This document shows, piece by piece, positions 38,002 to 47,038 of a stretch of DNA of 64,000 nt (the stretch's first letter is position 1; each line of letters starts with the position of its first letter). Origin of the DNA: Zobellia amurskyensis (lineage in GTDB: Bacteria > Bacteroidota > Bacteroidia > Flavobacteriales > Flavobacteriaceae); NCBI RefSeq assembly GCF_009725985.1, contig NZ_RCNR01000020.1, positions 17,008 through 81,007 of the forward strand. Reading direction: 5' to 3'. The notes below the pieces were generated by a model that had not been told where the DNA came from, ran no database searches, and was given only the letters and a program-made list of their open reading frames with translations. A program made the translations under genes and the position numbers.

Positions 38002-39624
38002 ATGAAGTTTTTTGATGCCGGATTTTTGCAACCGACCAATACCAAAAATCTATATCGGCTATCGTTTTTAATTGGTGTTCTGTATACGATATCCTTATTT
38101 TATAATTTACACCTTGCCCCATTATATTCAGAAGAACCGCGGCGCGCCTTGGTTGCTTTGGAGATGTTATTAAACAACAATTTTGTAGTTACCACCATTC
38201 TAAACCAAACATTCTATGACCACCCTCCATTATGGAATATAGTCCTAGCAGGGAGCATAAAAGTATTTGGGTATAATACCTTTGCGCTTAGATTTCCTTC
38301 CGCGCTTTCATTTTTGCTAACGGGTATTCTCACTTTTTATATGGGAAGAAAATATATTAATGTCAAGTTTGGCATTTTAAGTGCTTTCTATTATTTGATT
38401 TGCGCAGACCTATATTTCTATTTTTCCGTTACCGCTGAAATTGACATTTTTTATTCTCTACTGGTTGCTCTAAGTATATTTAGTGTTTTTCATTTTTATG
38501 AACAGAAACGCTTCTACCGTCTTTTTGGTTTTGCCTATTTCTTTATTACTCTTGCCTTTTTAACCAAGGGGTTTGCCTCTTTCGCCTTTATAATAATAAC
38601 ATTAGGTATCTATCTACTTTACAAGAGAGACTTAAAGTTACTTTTTTCTTGGCCACATATTTTTAGTGTTTTACTATCTACAGCAGCCGTATATCTCTAT
38701 TTCTACACCTATGGAAGTTACGAGGATTTGACCAAATATATTTCAGAAATGTGGGGATTAACACACCAACGAACCCTACTTAGCGACCGGTTTGGTGGAA
38801 TTGTAAAGCATCTACTCTTCTTTCCTTTGAATTTTTTAGCCGTTATTTTTCCAGCAACCTTATTTCTTTTATTTATTTGGAAAAAAGAACAAATACAAAA
38901 CATCAAGGCTCAACCCTATTTGGTTTTCTTAGCCATTACCTTTATCGCCAATTTTTTGGTTTATTGGATTTCTCCTGGAGCAAGAATGCGTTATACCTAT
39001 ATGTTTTTTCCCATGGTGATAACAATTCTCACCTACCCTTTATACATTCAACTTGGAGATACCAACTGGAAGCACAAGACATATCACACCTTCCTTAAGG
39101 TCATGATGATAATAGCTTCTATTACATGCCTGGTCATTCCGTTTGTCAGCTATTTTTCTATTTTACCACACTTGAAGTTCACTATGCCACTTTTTGGGCT
39201 ATTGCTTATAGGAGTCCTTCTTTTCCACCATAAAACTATAGGGTACACCAAACACCTTTTTGTAATCACTTTTATTGTAATGTGCAGATTAGTTTTTAAT
39301 CATGTAGCCTTACCTATAAAAGCATTGACATCATCTAGTGCACCACATCAGGCCTACGCAAATGATATTCAAAAAATAATCGGTAACAAGGAGCCTCTTT
39401 ATTTATTTACACAAGAAGATTTGCGAACTCACAACCAAGTGCCATTTAAGTTTTATGAAACAGCATCTTACCTTGAAATGTCTCGAAAAGCGATTGTTTC
39501 TCGAACAGACCAATGTGAATTGCCGGGATATTATATTTTCAACCAACAGAATTTAGAAGGACGGAATCCATTATACCAATTTACCATAAGTAAGGTAGAT
39601 TTGGCTCTAGTACGAATAGATTAA
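38002..39624 (+). CDS. ArnT/PMT-like glycosyltransferase family 39/83 membrane protein
   Basis: 540 residues, about 11-12 hydrophobic segments. The first loop has YSEEPRRALVALEMLLNNNFV, like the acidic E-P-R catalytic loop of ArnT/PMT enzymes, followed by FYDHPPLWNIVLAGSIKVFGYNTFALRFPSAL. The family transfers sugar from a lipid-phosphate donor to an acceptor on the outer face of the inner membrane. A C-terminal soluble tail of about 90 residues follows the last helices. Substrate unknown. It sits on the plus strand inside the biotin cluster, divergent from bioA and convergent with bioD, which suggests insertion into an originally continuous bio operon. Confidence 0.82.
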   Translation: MKFFDAGFLQPTNTKNLYRLSFLIGVLYTISLFYNLHLAPLYSEEPRRALVALEMLLNNNFVVTTILNQTFYDHPPLWNIVLAGSIKVFGYNTFALRFPSALSFLLTGILTFYMGRKYINVKFGILSAFYYLICADLYFYFSVTAEIDIFYSLLVALSIFSVFHFYEQKRFYRLFGFAYFFITLAFLTKGFASFAFIIITLGIYLLYKRDLKLLFSWPHIFSVLLSTAAVYLYFYTYGSYEDLTKYISEMWGLTHQRTLLSDRFGGIVKHLLFFPLNFLAVIFPATLFLLFIWKKEQIQNIKAQPYLVFLAITFIANFLVYWISPGARMRYTYMFFPMVITILTYPLYIQLGDTNWKHKTYHTFLKVMMIIASITCLVIPFVSYFSILPHLKFTMPLFGLLLIGVLLFHHKTIGYTKHLFVITFIVMCRLVFNHVALPIKALTSSSAPHQAYANDIQKIIGNKEPLYLFTQEDLRTHNQVPFKFYETASYLEMSRKAIVSRTDQCELPGYYIFNQQNLEGRNPLYQFTISKVDLALVRID

Positions 39625-39630
39625 TAGGGG

Positions 39631-40248
39631 TTAAAGCGTCTTTAAGATTGGCGCGAATTTATCTGCATACTTTTTGATAACTGCTTTATCAAAAACAGCT
39701 TCTTCATCAATACGCCCAATTAACGAAACTCCGGTTTTATGTAGAATAATATTTTCGGTTTCCGGATTAGCTTTACCACTAAAGAGTACTGAAACATCGT
39801 ACCCCTTTTGTTGCAACCAACCTACCGTTAAAAGTGTGTGGTTGATACTCCCCAAATAATGTCTTGAAACCACCACAACATGGTAGGTTGGCATAATAAT
39901 ATCTAAAACGGTATCATTTTCATTCAGGGGCACCAAAATACCACCAGCACCTTCAATCACTAAAGAATTATCAGTTTGCGGTTCAACTATTTCTAGTCGG
40001 TCTATTTTAACCCCATCTCTTTCTGCAGCAGCATGCGGACTCATTGGAGTTTTCAACTCGTAACGACTTGTATGAATAACCGTTTTATCATTTGAAATTA
40101 GCGACCTTACTTTGTCACTATCCGTGTTATCCAAATCACCGGCTTGTACGGGCTTCCAATAATCAGCCTCAAGTGCTTCCGCTATGATGGCCGAAGCTAT
40201 AGTTTTTCCTACTTCGGTAGATATTCCTGTCACAAAAATTTGCTGCAT
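39631..40248 (-). CDS. bioD: Dethiobiotin synthetase
   Basis: 205 residues. P-loop MQQIFVTGISTEVGKTIASA, then YWKPVQAGDLD, the middle SPHAAAERDGV and VIEGAGGILVPLNE motifs of BioD, and VVSRHYLGSINHTLLT. It closes the ureido ring of DAPA with CO2 and ATP. One base after the DUF2007 gene, third in the bioF operon. Confidence 0.94.
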   Translation of the reverse strand: MQQIFVTGISTEVGKTIASAIIAEALEADYWKPVQAGDLDNTDSDKVRSLISNDKTVIHTSRYELKTPMSPHAAAERDGVKIDRLEIVEPQTDNSLVIEGAGGILVPLNENDTVLDIIMPTYHVVVVSRHYLGSINHTLLTVGWLQQKGYDVSVLFSGKANPETENIILHKTGVSLIGRIDEEAVFDKAVIKKYADKFAPILKTL

Positions 40249-40249
40249 A

Positions 40250-40633
40250 CTATTGAGGTTTTGTTATCATGTTACAATGTAGGCATTTGTATTTTTTTTC
40301 CTCAAAAAAAGGAAAAAGTTTATATAAAATTCCTTTTCTGTTATAATACACCTCTGATTTTTGCATTTTACAGTTAGGACACACAACTAAATTACCATTG
40401 CCATCTATGGCGTAAGCTCTAATTTCGTTATATATCTCAATAGCCTTTTCCTTATCCTCTGTATATACCTGCACTTTTACCCCACCTATTGCATTACTAA
40501 TCATAGGATCCGAATTTAAGGTATGCTCATCTTTAAGAAAAACAGGGATACCCTCAGACTCTAATTTTCCTTTCAGTATTTGAACATCAGATGGGTATTC
40601 AAAAGATGCTATCGTATAGAATTTCTCTTTCAT
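40250..40633 (-). CDS. DUF2007 domain protein with zinc-ribbon-like tail
   Basis: 127 residues. The first ~70 (FYTIASFEYPSDVQILKGKLESEGIPVFLKDEHTL ... GGVKVQVYTEDKEKAIEIYNEI) match the DUF2007 putative signal-transducing fold. The C-terminal part has two CxxC pairs (VCPNCKMQ and KCLHCNMI), a treble-clef or zinc-ribbon-like site. Function unknown. Squeezed between bioF and bioD with one-base spacers on each side, so it is certainly co-translated with biotin genes; whether it has a biotin role is not known. Confidence 0.82.
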   Translation of the reverse strand: MKEKFYTIASFEYPSDVQILKGKLESEGIPVFLKDEHTLNSDPMISNAIGGVKVQVYTEDKEKAIEIYNEIRAYAIDGNGNLVVCPNCKMQKSEVYYNRKGILYKLFPFFEEKKYKCLHCNMITKPQ

Positions 40634-40634
40634 T

Positions 40635-41786
40635 TTATATTAGGCTTACCAATTCCTCCAACAAATCATCAACTTCATTTTCAGAATTAAAACTATGCAA
40701 ACAAATTCTTAATCGCTCTTGACCTTCTGGAACGGTAGGCGAAAGAATTGGCCGAACATCATACCCTTTTTCCTGAATGGATTTAGCTGTATCTCGCACT
40801 TTATCATTACCTGAAACCAAACAGCAATGAATGGCAGAATTACTTGAAATGAATTGTTCTTGCAAACCTAAACGAACCAATTTACCATTGAAATATGATA
40901 TAATATGTTTTAACTGCTCTAACTCACGCCCCTGAGATTTCAAATAATTATAAGCTGATAAAACTGAAGCAACGGCATGCGGAGAAAGTCCCGTGGTATA
41001 AATAAAACTCCGTGCAAAATTTACCAAATACGATTTTAGCATAGTACTGCCCAAAACAGCAGCTCCGTGACAGCCAACACCTTTGCCAAAAGTTACAATT
41101 CGGGCAAAAACATTGTCATGTATATTCAATTCTTGGAGCAAGCCTTCACCATGCTTTCCCAAAACCCCTACGGCGTGAGCTTCATCAACTACAAACCTGC
41201 AGTTATATGCTTCGCATATCTTGGCAAACCCAACTAGATCGGGCATATCTCCATCCATAGAAAAAACAGATTCCGTTACCACATAGATTTCTAAATCCGT
41301 TAGATTACTTTTGCACTCAGCTTTACATCTTGCTTCTAAATCAGCAAGGTCGTTATGCTTAAACTTATAGCTTTTGGCATTGCCCATTCGTATACCATCA
41401 CGAATACTGGCATGAATGTATTCGTCATAAAGAACAATATCTCCTCTTTGCGGAACGCAACTAAAAAACCCAATATTGGCATCATAGCCCGAATTGAAAA
41501 CCAGAGCAGCTTCCGATTGGTGAAATTCACACAGCGTAGTTTCTAATATTTGATAAAGTGGATGATTCCCTGAAAGTAATCGCGAGCCTGTTGCTCCGTT
41601 TTGCAAAGTATTATGCTCTTCCAAAAGATGTAGCGCTTGCTCTGAAATAGTTAAGTCCCGGGAAAATCCCAAATAATCATTGGATGAAAAATCTGTCAGT
41701 TTATTAGATACGGACAAACTTCGCAATGCATTCGCATCACTTCTCTCATTTAGCTTTTTCGCCAGTTTGTTAGGAAAATTAACCAT
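40635..41786 (-). CDS. bioF: 8-amino-7-oxononanoate synthase
   Basis: 383 residues from the ATG at 41786 (MVNFPNKLAKKLNER). The TTG at 41846 is rejected because a promoter box lies between. PLP-dependent alpha-oxoamine synthase marks: DFSSNDYLGFSRD, GATGSRLLSGNHPLY, FVVDEAHAVGVLGKHGEG, and the Lys in IVTFGKGVGCHGAAV. It condenses pimeloyl-thioester with alanine to KAPA. First gene of bioF-DUF2007-bioD. Confidence 0.95.
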   Translation of the reverse strand: MVNFPNKLAKKLNERSDANALRSLSVSNKLTDFSSNDYLGFSRDLTISEQALHLLEEHNTLQNGATGSRLLSGNHPLYQILETTLCEFHQSEAALVFNSGYDANIGFFSCVPQRGDIVLYDEYIHASIRDGIRMGNAKSYKFKHNDLADLEARCKAECKSNLTDLEIYVVTESVFSMDGDMPDLVGFAKICEAYNCRFVVDEAHAVGVLGKHGEGLLQELNIHDNVFARIVTFGKGVGCHGAAVLGSTMLKSYLVNFARSFIYTTGLSPHAVASVLSAYNYLKSQGRELEQLKHIISYFNGKLVRLGLQEQFISSNSAIHCCLVSGNDKVRDTAKSIQEKGYDVRPILSPTVPEGQERLRICLHSFNSENEVDDLLEELVSLI

Positions 41787-41791
41787 AACCC

Positions 41792-41799
41792 CAAATGTA
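41792..41799 (-). promoter_or_regulatory. Putative -7 box of bioF, near-leaderless
   Basis: TACATTTG on the minus strand, five bases upstream of the ATG, so the start site would lie on or next to the start codon. No good -33 TTG is present. Confidence 0.45.
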
Positions 41800-41930
41800 G
41801 CATCTTTGGATGAATAGTAAAACATTACCAAGATTCGGAAAACCAATCATTACTATTGCTACCCAAATTTCTATGTTCTTTTCATGAAAATTATACCTTT
41901 AGTATATTAAATACCAATAAATCACATTTA

Positions 41931-43739
41931 ATGAAATTCTATTTTTTCTTATTACTTTCTGTATCTACCACGATTCTTTCTGCCCAAACCAATAGCTATG
42001 AGATAGCTTTTGAAAATGCCGTTCACCATGAAGCGGTTATCAAAGGAAGCTTTCCTAAGTTAAAAACAGATACGGTCTCTTTTAGAATGAGCCGTACTTC
42101 ACCCGGGCGTTATGCGCTACATGAATTTGCCAAGAACATATATAATTTTAAGGCTACGGACAGCAAAGGAAAAACTTTGGAAGTTTTACGCCCAGACCCG
42201 TACCAATGGCAAGTAATTGGTCATGATGGTTCTATTACCATAAACTATACACTCTTCGCCAACCGAGGTGACGGAACTTATTCTCAGGTAGACGAAACCC
42301 ATGCGCACTTGAACATACCTGCAACGTTTATGTATGCTCCCGAACTAAGTGAGAGAAAAATTAAAGTAGATTTTAAAGTTCGAAATGATTTAGGTTGGAA
42401 AGTCGCCACCCAACTTCCTTTGGTTTCCGGCACGACCTATTCTGCCACCAACCTCTATTATTTTATGGATAGTCCTACGGAAATCAGTAACCATTCCATC
42501 CGCGAGTTCGAAGTAGAGGATAATGGAAAGGAACAAAAAATACGTTTTGTATTGCATCATAACGGCACCGATGAAGAACTGGATGCTTATTTTGAGAACG
42601 TGAAAAAAACTGTTCTTGCCCAAAAGGATGTTTATGGCGAATTTTCCAATTTTGATTACGGCACCTACACCTTTTTGGCCTGTTACATTCCAAATGCTTC
42701 CGGTGATGGTATGGAGCACCGCAACTCCACCATATTAACGAGTACACGTAGTTTGGCAGAAGGAGGCATGGAAGGTAATATAGGTACGGTTTCCCATGAG
42801 TTTTTTCATGCATGGAACGTAGAACGCATCCGCCCTAAATCATTGGAGCCGTTTAATTTTGAAGAAGCCAACATGAGCGGGGCATTGTGGTTTGCAGAAG
42901 GTTTTACAAGTTACTATACGAACCTTATTCTTTGTAGGGCAGGGGTTATATCACCAGAAAAATATGTGGAAGGTATTTCAGGTACTTTCAATTATGTCTG
43001 GAACTCGCCTGCTCGTCAATTTTTCAATCCTATTGAAATGAGCTACCAAGCTCCTTTTGTTGATGCAGCTACCACGGTAGACCCTGTAAATAGAGAAAAT
43101 ACGTTTATTTCCTATTACTCATACGGAAGTATATTAGGTCTTGCACTTGACCTATCCTTACGTAAAGAAAAACTTAACCTGGATGATTATATGAAACTGG
43201 TCTGGAAAAAACATGGAAAGACCGAAAAACCGTATACAGTTGAAAACCTACAACAATCCTTGGCTGAATATGCAGGAAATGATTTTGCCCAAGGTTTCTT
43301 TGGCAATTACATTTATAAAAGTGAAATGCCGGACTACAGCTCGCTGTTAAATTCCGTTGGTGTTACGTTGAAACAAAATTCAGAAGAACCTTATTTTGGA
43401 GCTGCTGTATCTTTGAATGGAGATGGTCATGGTGAAATTAAATCCAACCCTAAAATGGATGCGCCTGCTTATATAGCAGGATTGGACAAAGGTGATATCA
43501 TTACTGATATTAACGGCAGCGGTTTTCCAGATGGACAACAATTTAGTACGTACATAGAAAAACTAAAAGTTGGTGACACTTTAAAAATCACTTTCAATCG
43601 TTTTGGGGCTGTAAAGAAAACAACGGTGATTTTAAAACCAAACCCTGATTATAGTTTGACATTAATGGAAAAAGAAGATGCTAAACCATCAAAAAAACAA
43701 TTACGCCAAAGAACTGATTGGCTAAAAACTACGCCTTAG
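41931..43739 (+). CDS. M61 family metallopeptidase with PDZ domain
   Basis: 602 residues from the ATG at 41931 with a signal peptide (MKFYFFLLLSVSTTILSAQ). An N-terminal beta domain precedes the gluzincin core GTVSHEFFHAWNVERIRPKSLEP (HExxH and downstream Asn-Val-Glu) and ALWFAEGFTSYYTNLIL (third zinc ligand Glu). A PDZ domain occupies about residues 500-590 (YIAGLDKGDIITDINGSGFPDG). Glycyl aminopeptidase-like; exported to the periplasm or surface. The stop TAG shares a base with the GTG of the GNAT gene, indicating translational coupling. Confidence 0.92.
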   Translation: MKFYFFLLLSVSTTILSAQTNSYEIAFENAVHHEAVIKGSFPKLKTDTVSFRMSRTSPGRYALHEFAKNIYNFKATDSKGKTLEVLRPDPYQWQVIGHDGSITINYTLFANRGDGTYSQVDETHAHLNIPATFMYAPELSERKIKVDFKVRNDLGWKVATQLPLVSGTTYSATNLYYFMDSPTEISNHSIREFEVEDNGKEQKIRFVLHHNGTDEELDAYFENVKKTVLAQKDVYGEFSNFDYGTYTFLACYIPNASGDGMEHRNSTILTSTRSLAEGGMEGNIGTVSHEFFHAWNVERIRPKSLEPFNFEEANMSGALWFAEGFTSYYTNLILCRAGVISPEKYVEGISGTFNYVWNSPARQFFNPIEMSYQAPFVDAATTVDPVNRENTFISYYSYGSILGLALDLSLRKEKLNLDDYMKLVWKKHGKTEKPYTVENLQQSLAEYAGNDFAQGFFGNYIYKSEMPDYSSLLNSVGVTLKQNSEEPYFGAAVSLNGDGHGEIKSNPKMDAPAYIAGLDKGDIITDINGSGFPDGQQFSTYIEKLKVGDTLKITFNRFGAVKKTTVILKPNPDYSLTLMEKEDAKPSKKQLRQRTDWLKTTP

Positions 43740-44266
43740 TGACAACATATACCACAGCATCTACGGATAAAGAATTAAAACAAATTCTTGACCTTCAACA
43801 AAGAAACCTATCTTCTACAATCTCTTTACAGGAAAAAGAGCAAGAAGGTTTTGTAACTGTAGAACATACTTTTGAAGTTTTAAAAGCAATGAATGATGTA
43901 TGCCCGCATATTATAGCTAAATCCGGTGATGCCGTTGTAGGTTACGCCCTGTGTATGCATCCAAAATTCGCCGATGAAATTGAAGTTCTCAAGCCCATGT
44001 TCAAGGAATTAGATTCCATGCCCTCTCAAATAACCAGTTATATTGCTATGGGCCAAATTTGTATCGACAAAGCTTTTCGCAAACAAGGAATTTTTAGAAA
44101 ACTGTACGAAACCATGCAGCTTAAAACACAAGAGAGCTTCAACTGTATTATTACCGAAATAGATGCAACGAACGCCCGTTCGCTTCAAGCGCATTATGCT
44201 ATTGGTTTTAGAAAATTAACAACTTTTGAATCTGACGGGCAAAAATGGGAGATTGTTATTTTTTAA
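43739..44266 (+). CDS. GNAT family N-acetyltransferase
   Basis: 175 residues from the GTG at 43739, which overlaps the M61 stop as TAGTG; an in-frame TTG at 43718 would also be possible. GNAT core: VVGYALCM (beta 4), then SYIAMGQICIDKAFRKQGIFRKLYETM, the acetyl-CoA pyrophosphate loop (RKQGIF), and RSLQAHYAIGFRKLTTF near the C-terminus. Acceptor unknown. Coupled to the M61 peptidase gene. Confidence 0.85.
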   Translation: MTTYTTASTDKELKQILDLQQRNLSSTISLQEKEQEGFVTVEHTFEVLKAMNDVCPHIIAKSGDAVVGYALCMHPKFADEIEVLKPMFKELDSMPSQITSYIAMGQICIDKAFRKQGIFRKLYETMQLKTQESFNCIITEIDATNARSLQAHYAIGFRKLTTFESDGQKWEIVIF

Positions 44267-44481
44267 CGAATTTACCAGATTATTGTTAAAAAAATTAGTT
44301 TAAATCCGGTTTTTTTTGCAATCCTAGATAAGTCAATATACATAGGGTTTGACGCTATTTCAGCCATAACAAAATACTTTCTTCTGCCAAAATTTCGCTC
44401 AAAGAGCATTGCGGTTTATCGAAAAAATTGTAGTAGTTTTCCCTATTTAACTTACATTTAACGTTTTTAGAACACCATTCA

Positions 44482-46943
44482 TTGTACCGACTACTAGTTC
44501 CCCTTTTTATGTGTTGTACGCTTGGCTTTTCGCAAAGTATCAACTTTGACCAATTGGGCAAAGAGAAATGGCTACGCTATAACGGCGGTGTTGCTGCAAA
44601 TGCTGTATATTATGACGGTACTGCAAACCGGCAAGCACTTACCTACTATCTTACGGGTAGCTTGAATTTTAACATTGCCGGTGTTTACAACATCCCCCTA
44701 TCGTTCACTTATTCCAACCAAGAGTTCGATTTTCCAAATCCGTTTAATTTTAACAGACTTAGTCTTCACCCTTCTTACAAATGGGCAACTGCTCATTTAG
44801 GAGATGTAAGTATGACCTTTTCGCCTTACACGCTGGCAGGACATCAATTTAGCGGAGCGGGATTTGATTTGAATCCCGAAGGAAAATTTCAAATAAGTGG
44901 AATGTACGGTCGCTTTTTAAAGGCTACCGAATACAACGAAGAACAGCCTCAAGCCCTCACCGCCTACAAGCGTATGGGTTACGGAGTAAAAACTGCTTAT
45001 GATTTTGATTTCATGAAATTGGGGGTAATTCTTTTTAAAGCAAACGATGAAGAAAATTCGCTGGAAAACCCCTTTCCACTGGAGCTAGGAATTTCTCCAA
45101 AAGATAACGCGGTACTTTCTTTTGAATCAGAATTTCGGATATTTGAAAAAGCTAGTATTCACGTAGAATACGCTATTTCTGGAGTTACGGAAGACACACG
45201 CCTAACCGAGGATGTTGCTTCCACCGGCCTTTTATCTTTCCTTATAAAAGAAAATATAAGTACTCAGTATTACAACGCCCTAAATGCTTCTTTTGATTAC
45301 CCTGCAGGTAACGGAACATTAGGTGTAGGTTATGAGCGTATAGATCCAGATTACAAAACTTTGGGCGCCTACTATTTCAATAATGATTTAGAAAATATTA
45401 CAGTAAACGCCAGCCAGTCCATTTTTGAAAATAAACTGAACTTGAGTGTAAATGCCGGTTTACAGCGCGATAATCTAGACAAGGCAAAATCATCAAACCA
45501 ACAACGTATTGTAAGTTCAGTCAATGCTAATTATACCGCTTCTGACCGTCTAGGTTTTAATGCGTCCTACTCCAACTTTCAATCCTACACCAATATTCGT
45601 GATCAATTTGACTACATCAACCAAGTAGGTGCCTATGATAATGTAGACACGCTTAATTACCGTCAGATTTCACAAAATGCCAATTTGGGCGTTAATTTCT
45701 TACTAAAAAAAACAGAGACCAAACAACACAGTACCAACCTTAACTTGGTCTATCAAAACAGCACCAACCAGCAAGAAGGAGAAACCATAGAAGGAGGTGA
45801 AAATTCATTCTATAATGGAATGGCGGGATACACATTGGGTTATCCTAAACAGGCACTAAATATTTCACTTGCAGGTAATGTTTCATACAACACTGTGGCA
45901 GAAGACAACAACATGACCTTAGGGCCAACCCTCTCTATTGGTAAGCAGTTTTTTGACAAACAATTACGCACCAGTTTCTCAAGTTCTTAAACACCGCTTT
46001 CACCAATGGGGAACAACAAAACAATGTGTATAATTTCAGGTTAGGTAGCAACTACGCGCTGTATAAAAAGCATAACCTCAACCTAAATTTCTTGATGCTA
46101 TTTAGAAATTCAAATTTGAACACTAGTCGGGACCTTACCATTACTTTCGGTTACAGTTATGCTTTCGATAATTTCAAGATAGATTTTGATCGTGGAAGAC
46201 GCAGCGTCAACGACCGTGAATCTAGAACCAGAGAAAATGCGCTTAGTTTCCGATACCGCAATGTATCCTATAATGGTACTATTCCCGAACTAAACGAACA
46301 GCTGACCAATGTGTCCGGAAGCTCGCAGTTTGCAGATATCCCTCAATTCAAAAAAGACGAATTAAAAATACTTTTAGCCATAGTTAAAGAGCAGAAACGC
46401 GAAGAAAAGTATAAAGAAAGTGCGCTTGTCTTTCTAAAGGAGCTTTATGCTTACGGTGATTTTCAAGCTATTTATGATGATGCTCTTTACAACATAATAA
46501 TATCTATTAAAGACGATATGACCAAAATTGATATGGCTCTGGAAAAGTTATTTGTGGTCAAAAAACTGGAAGCCGATAAACACCCGTTAAACGGAAAAGC
46601 GGTTAATGATTACTCGGTTAGAGATAAAGCCTTGGCTCCAAAATATAAGGCCCTACTAAAAGAACGAGGAACTCGTTTGGAAAAACTGGTAGGCCACCGA
46701 TGGATGGAAACCCAATTTGCTGAATACACCACAAAAGAAGACATCGTTAACCCTAGTGGGTTCCTAAAAGAATTTAAAGAAGCCAACGCCCTTAAAGGCT
46801 TTGAAATTTTCGAAAAATCGGAAGGTAATGTACAGAAATTGGAATACTTCCTTGAAAATGAAATTATAGATTTCTACTACAAAAAATCGTTGAACTTGGT
46901 GAATCCAGACTTATTTGAGCTTAAGTACATCAATAAGAATTAA
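44482..46943 (+). pseudogene. Frameshifted outer-membrane barrel-like gene (about 820 aa if repaired)
   Basis: A TTG-started ORF (signal-like LLVPLFMCCTLGFSQ) runs to a stop at 45988-45990 (...LRTSFSSS), and the reading continues in the -1 frame as NTAFTNGEQQNNVYNFRLG and on to 46943. One missing base near 45985 (in the TTCTTAAAC stretch) explains it. The first ~560 residues are alternating beta strands of an outer-membrane barrel; the last ~230 (from about PQFKKDELKILLAIVKEQK) are a charged, helical domain with repeats. Not recognised by family. It precedes the TANFOR toxin gene and probably belongs to that locus. Either a real mutation or a sequencing error. Confidence 0.72.
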
Positions 46944-47016
46944 GTGGTTAGTGGTTAGTGGTTAGTGGTTAGTGGTTAGTGGTTAGTGGTTAGTGGTTAG
47001 TGGTTAGTGGTTAGTG
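46943..47016 (+). repeat. Heptanucleotide tandem repeat, 10 copies of AGTGGTT plus a partial unit
   Basis: Units begin at 46943 and every seven bases to 47006, with a partial AGTG at 47013-47016. The first unit overlaps the last base of the barrel gene stop codon; the array ends 23 bases before the ATG of the toxin gene. A diverged inverted copy (CTAACTACCAAC) lies at about 47129-47140. Repeat number could change by slippage. Confidence 0.95.
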
Positions 47017-47038
47017 AAAATTAAAAAATGCATAGTAA

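Noticed and set aside
37928..38122. Longer bioA start
   Set aside because: The added residues are antisense to the 5' end of the glycosyltransferase gene and do not occur in BioA proteins.
44355..44561. 68-residue minus-strand ORF upstream of the barrel gene
   Set aside because: It overlaps the signal sequence of the barrel gene, has unremarkable composition and no promoter box was found for it.
45975..45995. Programmed -1 ribosomal frameshift in the barrel gene
   Set aside because: The CTTAAAC stretch lacks the X XXY YYZ register for the zero frame and no downstream stem is apparent; a lost base is the simpler explanation.
46943..47016. CRISPR array
   Set aside because: The 7-bp units are contiguous with no spacers and no cas genes are nearby; it is a simple tandem repeat.
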